A stretch of DNA of 6,948 nt from Pseudomonadota bacterium (GCA_023413015.1 JAEZQR010000031.1:1-6948), one strand, 5' to 3'; counted from the stretch's first letter, positions 1 through 5,331 are shown. Numbers and translations: made by a program. Notes: a model not told the origin generated them from the sequence alone.

Positions 1-229
1 GGCTGGGGCGGCGGGGTGCCCCGGCGTCAGGCGCGGCAGCGATGAGCCGGCCGCGGGCGACGGCGATCGCGGCGTCGCACTGGGCGGCGAAGCCGGGGTC
101 GTTCGCGCGGCGCTTGTAGAGCCCCGCCTTGCCGCGCCCGATGCGGTCGCAGGCGAGCGCGAAATTGCCGGTCCGGGAAAGCTGATCGAGGAAGCGCGCG
201 ATCTCACGCGCCGACGTGCGCTTTGGCAT
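1..229 (-). CDS. Small HTH-like protein, 5' part (runs off left edge)
   Basis: An open minus-strand frame starts at ATG 229-227 and stays open to base 1, giving 76 residues with no stop. It begins MPKRTSAREIARFLDQLSRT. Next come a short helix pair around ALACDRIGRGKAGLYKRR and then DPGFAAQCDAA. The pattern (Ala-Cys, Gly, Leu-Tyr-x-Arg-Arg, then Asp-Pro-x-Phe-Ala) resembles small helix-turn-helix proteins of sphingomonads that are distantly like phage small terminase subunits. That similarity is from memory and is not strong evidence of function. Codons have the G/C-rich third positions of the neighbouring genes, which supports real coding. The start is uncertain: in-frame ATGs also lie at 241-239 (MSYSMPK...) and 346-344 (MQDLFGHG...), and none has a good Shine-Dalgarno. 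The 229 or 241 start is preferred because bases 242-262 are AT-rich and promoter-like. The gene is divergent from the kinase. Its function is unknown. Confidence 0.5.
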   Translation of the reverse strand, partial: MPKRTSAREIARFLDQLSRTGNFALACDRIGRGKAGLYKRRANDPGFAAQCDAAIAVARGRLIAAAPDAGAPRRPS

Positions 230-259
230 GGAGTATGACATGTACCAAATAGGATAAAA

Positions 260-370
260 ATGCAAGCCGGATTCGGATGGCTGAAGGACGGCGTGGCATT
301 GCACCGGCGGCACCTGGATCGTGCCGTGACCGAAAAGGTCCTGCATTTTCGTTGTATGTCCGCTAATTAG
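260..370 (+). CDS. Possible 36-residue leader ORF upstream of the kinase
   Basis: A short frame begins at ATG 260 with AGGA at 251-254, five bases upstream, and stops at TAG 368-370. It encodes 36 residues starting MQAGFGWLKDGVALHRRHLD and ending in HFRCMSAN, rich in His and Arg. The stop lies 20 bases before the first possible kinase start (TTG 391), and a hairpin follows at once (372-395). That order would suit a leader peptide or translational coupling. The same bases are also open on the minus strand as a possible N-terminal extension of the divergent gene, so at most one reading is likely to be real. I recognise no family, and codon use is only partly like the flanking genes. This is a tentative call. 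Confidence 0.2.
   Translation: MQAGFGWLKDGVALHRRHLDRAVTEKVLHFRCMSAN
364..369 (+). promoter_or_regulatory. Weak -10-like hexamer before the kinase
   Basis: TAATTA at 364-369 is the best -10-like sequence in the short gap before the kinase. It has no convincing -35 partner: CTGCAT at 341-346 is 17 bases upstream and a poor match. A transcript starting just downstream would have an extremely short leader made almost entirely of the 372-395 hairpin. Confidence 0.15.
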
Positions 371-371
371 C

Positions 372-395
372 CTCAAAGCCGAGGGGGGCTTTGGG
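372..395 (+). promoter_or_regulatory. Hairpin spanning the kinase ribosome binding site
   Basis: CAAAGCC (374-380) and GGCTTTG (387-393) are perfect inverted repeats. In RNA they extend by a U-G pair (373/394) and a C-G pair (372/395) to a nine-pair stem. The six-base loop GAGGGG (381-386) is the only Shine-Dalgarno-like sequence before the kinase. The first candidate start codon, TTG 391-393, lies in the right arm, and the alternative TTG 397 lies just beyond it. The element could modulate initiation, or could be coincidental in GC-rich DNA. It is not followed by a run of T, so it is not a typical terminator. Confidence 0.4.
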
Positions 396-2619
396 TTTGC
401 AGGTAGAGTTTTCGGGGGACGCCTGGCGGCAGGTCGTCGAGCAGGCGCCGGTGATGATCTGGCGCGCCGGCGGCCTGGACGGCTGCGACTATTTCAATGC
501 GACCTGGCTGCGGTTCACCGGGCGTGCGCCGGCGCAGGAGCTGAGGTGGGGGTGGCTCGACGGCGTCCATGCGGACGATGCGGAACGCTGCCGCCGCGCC
601 CATGAGGAGGCGCTACGCGCGGGGCGCGCCTTCGAGGTCGAGTATCGGCTGCGGCGCGCGGACGGCGCGTATCGCTGGGTGCTGGCGCGCGGGGCGCCGG
701 CGGTGGGCGATGAGGCGCCGGCCGGCTTCGTCGGAAGCTGCACCGACATTACCGACCTGCGCGCGAGCGAGGCGCACTATCGCCAGGTGGTCGAGCATCT
801 GCCGCAGATGCCGTGGGTGGCCGATGCCGAGGGCAACATCCTGTCGGCGAACCCGCGCTGGGCGGACCGGACCGGACGGCCGCTCGCAGAGGCGCTCGGA
901 TCGGGCTGGCAGTCGGCCATCCATCCCGGCGACCGGCCGGCCGTCGAGCGCGGCATGGCCGAGATGCTGGCACGCGGCGAGGCGGGCAAGATCCGGCACC
1001 GCGTCCGGATGGCGGACGGGAGCTATCGCTGGATCGAGGCGCAGGCGTCGCCACACCGCGACGCGAGCGGCCGGATCGTCCGCTGGCACGGCGTCAACAC
1101 CGACATCCACGAGCAGGTGATCGCCGAGGAGCGGCTGCGGGAGAGCGAGGCGCACTATCGCCATACGGTCGACCTCGCCCCACAGGTGCCCTTCACCATG
1201 GACCCGCAAGGCCGGGTGCTGGAGATCAGCCGCCGTTGGGACGAGCTGACGGGCGAGACGCAGGACAGCGCGCGCGGGCACGGATGGCTGGTGGCCACGC
1301 ATCCCGACGATGCCGCCGAGGTGCAGGCGGCGCTGCAGCAGGCGATCAGGAGCGGCACCCCCTACGACCAGCGGTCGCGCAAGCGGCTGGCCGACGGCAG
1401 CTATCGCTGGTTCCGGGTGCGCGCCTTTCCCCGGCGCGACGCGGCGGGCGCCATCACCAACTGGTACGGCTATGCCGAGGACATCGACGAGCAGGTCGAG
1501 GCGGAGCAGGCGCTGCGGGAGAGTCGGGCGCAGCTGGCGACGATCTTCGACCAGGCGCTGGTGGGCATCGCACTGTGCGTGGCGGGCGGGGGAATCCTGC
1601 TCGCCAACGAGCGGCTGTGCCAGATCCTCGGCCGGGAGATGGGCAGCCTCGCGAACCTCATGCTGTCCGAGGTGACGCACCCCGACGACCTGGGCTGGAG
1701 CTTGCCGCTGTTCGCCGAGCACGAGCGCAGCGGCGACCCCTATGTGATCGAGCGGCGCTACCTGCGGCCGGACGGGACGAGCGTGTGGTGCCGGGTGCAT
1801 GTGGCGTTCGTGCCGCGCGGCGAGGGCGAGCGACCGCTGACGGTGACGCTCGTCGAGGACATCTCGCAGCAGCGGGCGGCGTCGGCCGAGATCGAGCGGC
1901 TTCGGGCCACGCTGATGCGGACGTCGCGGATGAGCGCGATGGGGGCGATGGGGGCCGCGATTGCGCACGAACTCAACCAGCCGCTCGCCGCGGTGACGAA
2001 CTACCTACAGGCCGGATCGCTGCTCCTGCGGCAAGCGGAGGATGTAACGGTGCTCGCCGAGGTGCTGGACAAGGCGGCCGGGCAGGCGCTGCGCGCAGGC
2101 GAAATCATCCGGCGGCTGCGCGGCCTGGTGATCAAGGGCGCGGTCGTCACCGCGCCCGAGGATTTGTCGAAGCTCGTCGCGGACACCAATACGGTCGGGC
2201 TGGCGGGGGTGGACGACGCCGGCGTGACCTGCCGGCTCGAGCTCACGCCCGGCATCGTCGTCGCCGCCGACCGGGTGCAGCTCCAGCAGGTACTATTCAA
2301 CCTGATGCGCAACGCGGTCGAGGCGATGCAGGGTGCCGAGCGCAAGGAGCTGGTCGTCTCGACGGCGGTGCGCGAGCGCGAGGCGCTCGTCACGGTCGAG
2401 GACAGCGGGCCCGGCCTTCGGCCCGAGATCCGCGCCAACCTGTTCGCGCCGTTCACCACCAGCAAGGACGGCGGCATGGGCATCGGCCTTGCGATCTGCA
2501 AGACGATCGTCGAGGCGCACCGGGGCGCGATCTGGGCGGAGGAGGGGACGCGCGGCGGCGCGCGCTTCTGCTTCACCCTGCCGCTGGCCGACGCCCGAAA
2601 CGGGCCGCCGCGCGACTGA
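391..2619 (+). CDS. Soluble four-PAS sensor histidine kinase, FixL-like
   Basis: This 742-residue protein should autophosphorylate on His and pass the phosphate to a response regulator. Four PAS/PAC units occupy about residues 10-123, 126-242, 252-372 and 377-494. Units 1-3 carry the recurring ADG-(A/S)-YRW core and end in a T/E-D-I-type PAC segment. The HisKA domain has the phospho-acceptor His526 in AIAHELNQPLAAVTNYLQAG. The ATPase domain shows an N box (NLMRNAVEAM, 637-646), a G1 box (DSGPGL, 671-676), an F box (LFAPFTT, 684-690) and a G2 box (GMGIGL, 695-700), so catalysis looks intact. The HELNQPL core and domain order match the FixL/DctB-like HisKA class. No signal peptide or membrane segment is visible, so it is probably a cytosolic sensor; ligand and cofactor are unknown. 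There is no ATG near the N-terminus. TTG 391 or TTG 397 is used, after GAGGGG at 381-386, and the first PAS domain begins too early for a later start. No response regulator is adjacent; an ECF sigma gene follows after 77 bases. Confidence 0.93.
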   Translation: MGLQVEFSGDAWRQVVEQAPVMIWRAGGLDGCDYFNATWLRFTGRAPAQELRWGWLDGVHADDAERCRRAHEEALRAGRAFEVEYRLRRADGAYRWVLARGAPAVGDEAPAGFVGSCTDITDLRASEAHYRQVVEHLPQMPWVADAEGNILSANPRWADRTGRPLAEALGSGWQSAIHPGDRPAVERGMAEMLARGEAGKIRHRVRMADGSYRWIEAQASPHRDASGRIVRWHGVNTDIHEQVIAEERLRESEAHYRHTVDLAPQVPFTMDPQGRVLEISRRWDELTGETQDSARGHGWLVATHPDDAAEVQAALQQAIRSGTPYDQRSRKRLADGSYRWFRVRAFPRRDAAGAITNWYGYAEDIDEQVEAEQALRESRAQLATIFDQALVGIALCVAGGGILLANERLCQILGREMGSLANLMLSEVTHPDDLGWSLPLFAEHERSGDPYVIERRYLRPDGTSVWCRVHVAFVPRGEGERPLTVTLVEDISQQRAASAEIERLRATLMRTSRMSAMGAMGAAIAHELNQPLAAVTNYLQAGSLLLRQAEDVTVLAEVLDKAAGQALRAGEIIRRLRGLVIKGAVVTAPEDLSKLVADTNTVGLAGVDDAGVTCRLELTPGIVVAADRVQLQQVLFNLMRNAVEAMQGAERKELVVSTAVREREALVTVEDSGPGLRPEIRANLFAPFTTSKDGGMGIGLAICKTIVEAHRGAIWAEEGTRGGARFCFTLPLADARNGPPRD

Positions 2620-2635
2620 CGGCCGGCGGCGGCCG

Positions 2636-2661
2636 GGAACACTTCCCCGCGCTTATGCTTT
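2636..2661 (+). promoter_or_regulatory. Candidate EcfG-type promoter before the sigma gene
   Basis: GGAAC at 2636-2640 is an exact match to the -35 element known for EcfG-type sigma factors of alphaproteobacteria. CTTT at 2658-2661, 17 bases further, matches three of the four bases of the CGTT -10 element. Its place just upstream of an EcfG-like gene suggests autoregulation. The -10 match is imperfect and GGAAC is short, so chance is possible. GGGAA-CAC-TTCCC (2635-2647) also forms a small inverted repeat here. Confidence 0.3.
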
Positions 2662-2696
2662 CCTCCCGGTGGGCATTGGGTTGGGGTTGAATATAT

Positions 2697-3326
2697 ATGA
2701 TCTTGAGCGAGGCCGTCGGCCGTTATCTATCCTATGCATATGCGCCCGTGGTGGCGATGTCGGTGCCGGTCGAGTTCCGCGACCTGCTGGCGCGGCTCGG
2801 CGACCGGGAGAGCGACCGCAACAAGTCGGACCGCGAATTCAAACGGCAGCTGACCGCCGTCATCCCGGCGCTGCGCGCCTTCGCGCGCAACCTGTGCCGC
2901 GACGACAGCATGGCCGACGATCTGGTGCAGGACACGATGCTGCGCGCCTGGGCGGCGCGCGACCGCTTCACGCCGGGCACCAGCTTCAAGGCGTGGACCT
3001 TCACCATCCTGCGCAACTCGTTCCTGAGCCAGATGCGGCGCAAGCGCTTCACCGGCGAATGGGACGAGCGCGCGGCCGAGTTCGCGCTCCAGGCGCGGCC
3101 CGAGCAGGAGGGGCGCCTCCATGTCGAGGACGTGAGCCGTGCGCTCGCCAAGCTGCCCGAAGCGCAGCGCCAGGCGCTGATGCTCGTCGGCGCGGACGAG
3201 CGGACCTACGAGGAGACCGCCGAGATCCAGGGCGTGCCGCTCGGCACGATCAAGAGCCGGGTCGCGCGCGGACGGTCGGCGCTCGTGCGGATGGTCGAAG
3301 GCGAGGCGGCCGAGGAAGCTGCCTAG
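2697..3326 (+). CDS. ECF-family RNA polymerase sigma factor, EcfG-like
   Basis: This 209-residue protein would direct RNA polymerase to a stress-type regulon. The sigma-2 region spans about residues 48-118: FKRQLTAVIPALRAFARNLC, DDLVQDTMLRAW (74-85) and PGTSFKAWTFTILRNSFLSQ (93-112). The sigma-4 region spans about 147-200, with LPEAQRQALMLVGA and the recognition helix around GVPLGTIKSRVARGRSALVR. The wording is close to EcfG, the general-stress sigma of alphaproteobacteria, but no NepR anti-sigma or PhyR gene adjoins it, so it could be an EcfG paralogue or another ECF group. The start is uncertain. ATG 2697 has only a weak GGGG at 2683-2686. ATG 2757 would give 189 residues beginning MSVPVEFRDLL and would remove a non-conserved N-terminus. 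It follows the kinase on the same strand, but the 77-base gap holds a candidate promoter, so it may be transcribed on its own. Confidence 0.88.
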   Translation: MILSEAVGRYLSYAYAPVVAMSVPVEFRDLLARLGDRESDRNKSDREFKRQLTAVIPALRAFARNLCRDDSMADDLVQDTMLRAWAARDRFTPGTSFKAWTFTILRNSFLSQMRRKRFTGEWDERAAEFALQARPEQEGRLHVEDVSRALAKLPEAQRQALMLVGADERTYEETAEIQGVPLGTIKSRVARGRSALVRMVEGEAAEEAA

Positions 3327-3335
3327 AGCAGGAGC

Positions 3336-3361
3336 GGGTGGGGTAGAATTTACCCTCACCC
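3336..3361. terminator. Imperfect hairpin after the sigma gene
   Basis: GGGTGGGGTA (3336-3345) pairs with TACCCTCACCC (3351-3361) apart from one bulged base, with loop GAATT. It begins nine bases after the sigma stop codon, so it is placed to end that transcript. No T run follows, so Rho-independent activity is uncertain. It may instead be part of a composite dispersed repeat with the palindrome six bases downstream. Confidence 0.35.
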
Positions 3362-3366
3362 TATCC

Positions 3367-3394
3367 CGTCATCCCGGCGAAGGCCGGGATGACG
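3367..3394. repeat. REP-like palindrome between convergent genes
   Basis: CGTCATCCCGGC (3367-3378) and GCCGGGATGACG (3383-3394) are perfect 12-base inverted repeats around a GAAG loop. Palindromes with this TCATCCCGGC/GCCGGGATGA core are, from memory, dispersed in many copies in intergenic regions of sphingomonads and other proteobacteria. This is the only copy in the window. It lies between the stop codons of two convergent genes (3326 and 3421) and could act as a two-way transcript end. A further perfect palindrome, TTCATATGAA, lies at 3397-3406. Confidence 0.75.
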
Positions 3395-3418
3395 ATTTCA
3401 TATGAAGTATGTATCGCT

Positions 3419-3643
3419 TTAGGCCGGCTGTATCGGCGTCGCGGGCGGTGCCAGCCGGGGGTCGGTGGCGCGGCGGCCGCCGGGCTTCGGCCGGGCGCGC
3501 ATCAGCTTCTCGTGACGCAGGCGGTCGATCTCGTCGTTGATGTAGCGGACCAACGTATAAGGCGCATCGGAGCCGAGACCGTCGCGAGTCTCTTCCCACT
3601 GCCTGATCCGCTGCTCGATCCCGTCGGTATTCCGCCGATCCAT
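3419..3643 (-). CDS. Small hypothetical protein, 74 residues
   Basis: The frame runs from ATG 3643-3641 to TAA 3421-3419. The product is hydrophilic with no signal peptide or membrane segment. It has two predicted helices (GIEQRIRQWEETRDGL at about 8-23, then YTLVRYINDEIDRLRHEKLM at 29-48) and a Pro/Arg-rich, probably disordered tail (RPKPGGRRATDPRL onward). Third codon positions are G/C-rich as in neighbouring genes, and the helix-then-tail layout looks protein-like rather than like random antisense. The frame remains open further upstream into the opposite strand of the Rrf2 gene, but that extension looks like a shadow, so the Met at 3643 is preferred even though its Shine-Dalgarno is weak. 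The gene is divergent from the Rrf2 gene, with 120 bases between starts, and convergent with the sigma gene. No family is recognised and no function is proposed. Confidence 0.55.
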   Translation of the reverse strand: MDRRNTDGIEQRIRQWEETRDGLGSDAPYTLVRYINDEIDRLRHEKLMRARPKPGGRRATDPRLAPPATPIQPA

Positions 3644-3689
3644 AAAACACGCAACCAACAACCGCCCGTGGATAGCGAACGAGGCTATT

Positions 3690-3703
3690 GTACGGTTCCG
3701 TAC
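3690..3703. promoter_or_regulatory. Interrupted palindrome, candidate operator
   Basis: GTACGG-TT-CCGTAC is a perfect inverted repeat with six-base arms and a two-base centre. It sits in the 120-base gap between the divergent small gene and the Rrf2 gene. On the minus strand it overlaps TACAAT (plus bases 3687-3692), a good -10-like hexamer for the small gene. The geometry fits a homodimeric repressor. The regulator that binds it is unknown; the Rrf2 protein encoded 60 bases away is one candidate. Confidence 0.4.
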
Positions 3704-3730
3704 GCTGATGCCGCGGGCGCGGGCGCCTAG

Positions 3731-3772
3731 CGACGGCATGGGGCGTTGGGTTATGGGTAGGCGATGCTGTCG
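3731..3772 (+). promoter_or_regulatory. Possible hairpin occluding the Rrf2 start codon
   Basis: CGACGGCAT (3731-3739) can pair over all nine positions in RNA (one G-U) with ATGCTGTCG (3764-3772). The right arm begins with the start codon of the Rrf2 gene, and the 24-base loop contains its Shine-Dalgarno, GGGTAGG (3755-3761). If transcription begins upstream of 3731 this could damp or switch translation. It is a prediction from pairing alone. Confidence 0.25.
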
Positions 3773-4198
3773 CAACGCACCCGCTACGCGCTCCGGTCGC
3801 TGATCATGCTGGCCGCGCGGCCGGAAGGGCTCGTGCAGATCGGCGAGATCGCCGAGCAGCAGAATGTGCCGCGCAAGTTCCTCGAGCTGATCCTGCTCGA
3901 CCTCAAGAAGGCGGGGCTGGTCGACTCGCTGCGTGGGCGCGCGGGTGGCTACCGGCTGGCGCGGCCGGCGGCAGGCATCTCGTTCGGCGAGGTGGTCCGG
4001 CTGCTCGAAGGCTCGCTCGCCATGGTGCCCTGCGCCAGCCTGACCGCCTATGCGCCGTGCGGCGACTGCACCGACGAGGCGACCTGTGCGATCCGGCGCG
4101 CCGCGATCCTCGCCCGGGACGAGGCGGCGCGCGTGCTCGACAATTTCACCTTGGCCGACGCCGCAACGAGCGAGGCGAACGCGATAGCCGGGCTTTAG
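3764..4198 (+). CDS. Rrf2-family regulator with a four-cysteine cluster
   Basis: This 144-residue protein has the usual Rrf2 length. The opening MLSQRTRYALRSLIMLA is typical of the family. A winged helix follows: IGEIAEQQNVPRKFLELIL (26-44), then LKKAGLVDSLRGRAGGYRLA (47-66) with the characteristic wing. Cysteines at 90, 99, 102 and 108 give C-X8-C-X2-C-X5-C in the region where IscR, NsrR and RirA bind an Fe-S cluster, so cluster binding is plausible; this differs from the C-X5-C-X5-C spacing of IscR. It starts at ATG 3764 after GGGTAGG. It lies 85 bases upstream of, and co-directional with, the sulfate-uptake genes. By analogy with CymR, an Rrf2 regulator of sulfur metabolism, it may sense sulfur or cysteine status, possibly through iron-sulfur chemistry. 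The family call is secure; target and signal are inferred. Confidence 0.93.
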   Translation: MLSQRTRYALRSLIMLAARPEGLVQIGEIAEQQNVPRKFLELILLDLKKAGLVDSLRGRAGGYRLARPAAGISFGEVVRLLEGSLAMVPCASLTAYAPCGDCTDEATCAIRRAAILARDEAARVLDNFTLADAATSEANAIAGL

Positions 4199-4215
4199 CA
4201 CACCTCGACGCTTTC

Positions 4216-4250
4216 TTGTTTGTCTATCGATTTAGTAGAGTATTCTATCG
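4216..4250 (+). promoter_or_regulatory. Promoter/operator region of the sulfate-uptake operon
   Basis: The 85-base gap before sbp is markedly AT-rich from about 4211 to 4248 in otherwise GC-rich DNA. TTGTTT (4216-4221) and TATTCT (4241-4246) resemble -35 and -10 elements but are 19 bases apart; TTGTCT (4220-4225) with TTCTAT (4243-4248) has 17-base spacing. TCTATCG occurs twice, at 4223-4229 and 4244-4250. The 21-base period places both copies on the same face of the helix, overlapping the core promoter. TAGA-GTAT-TCTA (4236-4247) is a small inverted repeat. A repressor or activator site here would set sulfate-dependent expression. Confidence 0.45.
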
Positions 4251-4283
4251 GTGCGGGGGAAACATGTTGGTCCTGGAGGGATC

Positions 4284-5300
4284 ATGAACCGCCGCACGCT
4301 GCTCGCTTTGTCTGCCGTTGCCCTTGCGTTTCCATCTGTGCTTGCAGCGCCTGCCGCTGCGCAAACCGTCAGTCTCCTGAACGTCAGCTACGATCCAACG
4401 CGCGAGCTGTACCGCGACTTCAACGCCGCGTTCGCCAAGCAGTGGAAGGCGCAGACCGGGCAGACCGTCAACATCCGCCAGAGCCACGGCGGATCGGGCA
4501 AGCAGGCCCGTGCCGTCATCGACGGGCTGGAAGCTGATGTCGTGACCCTGGCGCTCGCCTACGACATCGACGAGATCGCGGCGCGCGCGAAGCTGCTGCC
4601 CGCCAACTGGCAGAGCCGCCTGCCGGATAATTCCTCGCCCTATTATTCGACGATCGTGTTCCTCGTCCGGAAGGGCAATCCGAAGAAGATCAGGGACTGG
4701 GACGACTTGGTGCGGCCGGGCGTGTCGGTGATCACGCCCAACCCCAAGACAAGCGGCGGCGCGCGCTGGAACTACCTCGCCGCCTGGGGTTACGCCAAGC
4801 GCAAGCTCGGCTCGGACGCGGCGGCGAAGGACTTCGTGACCAAGCTCTACCGCAACGTGCCGGTGCTCGATTCCGGCGCGCGGGGATCGACGACGACCTT
4901 CGCCCAGCGCGGGCAGGGCGATGTGCTGATCGCCTGGGAGAACGAAGCGTTCCTCGCCGAGAAGCAGCTGGGGCAGGGCAAGTTCGAGATCGTCGTGCCG
5001 TCGGTCTCGATCCTCGCCGAGCCGCCGGTGGCCGTGGTCGACAAGGTCGTCGACAAGAAGGGCACCCGCAAGGTGGCCGAAGCCTATCTGCGCTACCTCT
5101 ACAGTCCGCAGGGGCAGGAGATCGCGGCGAAGCATTATTACCGGCCGCGGCTGGCGGCAGTGGCGGCCAAGTACAAGAATATATTCCCGCGCGTGCAGCT
5201 GCTGACGATCAACAACTTCGGCGGCTGGGCGAACGCGCAACGGACGCATTTCAACGACGGCGGACAGTTCGACCAGATCTTCGACGCCGCCAAGCGCTGA
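4284..5300 (+). CDS. sbp: Periplasmic sulfate-binding protein of the sulfate ABC importer
   Basis: The protein captures sulfate (possibly also thiosulfate) in the periplasm and delivers it to the CysT-CysW-CysA importer. It has 338 residues, close to the roughly 330 usual for the family. A signal peptide (MNRRTLLALSAVALAFPSVL plus AAPAAA) probably ends near residue 26. The mature protein begins with the family motif LLNVSYDPTRELYRDFN (31-47). SHGGSGKQARAVIDGLEADV (67-86) and NPKTSGGARWNYLAAWGYA (143-161) are the conserved sulfate-site segments: the Ser-Gly-Gly of the second, the later GARGST (188-193) and the Trp of IAWEN match positions that contact sulfate in known binding proteins. No key residue seems missing. 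ATG 4284 is chosen because GGAGGG ends three bases upstream and the signal peptide starts cleanly there; the GTG at 4251 would add a leader that spoils it. It is the first gene of the operon, and the porin begins 31 bases after its stop. It could be called cysP, but the sequence fits Sbp. Confidence 0.95.
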   Translation: MNRRTLLALSAVALAFPSVLAAPAAAQTVSLLNVSYDPTRELYRDFNAAFAKQWKAQTGQTVNIRQSHGGSGKQARAVIDGLEADVVTLALAYDIDEIAARAKLLPANWQSRLPDNSSPYYSTIVFLVRKGNPKKIRDWDDLVRPGVSVITPNPKTSGGARWNYLAAWGYAKRKLGSDAAAKDFVTKLYRNVPVLDSGARGSTTTFAQRGQGDVLIAWENEAFLAEKQLGQGKFEIVVPSVSILAEPPVAVVDKVVDKKGTRKVAEAYLRYLYSPQGQEIAAKHYYRPRLAAVAAKYKNIFPRVQLLTINNFGGWANAQRTHFNDGGQFDQIFDAAKR

Positions 5301-5331
5301 ACCCCCTCGATCGCAACAAACGGAGGCCGGC

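Noticed and set aside
613..1968. Long minus-strand open frame of 451 codons
   Set aside because: It lies wholly antisense to the histidine kinase, has Arg/Pro/His-rich composition and no recognisable domain; it is a shadow caused by high GC.
2620..2635. CGGCCG-GCGG-CGGCCG stem after the kinase stop as a terminator
   Set aside because: Six pairs of simple GC sequence with no T run; such palindromes are expected by chance in this composition.
813..2690. Long plus-strand open frame of 625 codons
   Set aside because: Frame-shifted shadow of the kinase, dominated by Gly/Arg/Ala, whereas the overlapping frame shows clear PAS, HisKA and HATPase motifs.
2333..3346. Plus-strand open frame spanning kinase end and sigma gene
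   Set aside because: Out of frame with both well-supported genes and of Arg/Ala-rich random composition.
3644..4201. N-terminal extension of the 74-residue minus-strand protein
   Set aside because: It runs antisense through the Rrf2 gene and loses protein-like character; the Met at 3643 is the more credible start.
4251..4283. Upstream GTG start for sbp
   Set aside because: It would place eleven polar residues before a good signal peptide, and the strong GGAGGG site belongs to ATG 4284.
4268..4284. Six-pair stem around the sbp Shine-Dalgarno
   Set aside because: TGGTCC with GGATCA pairs only with one G-U and a five-base loop; too weak to separate from chance.
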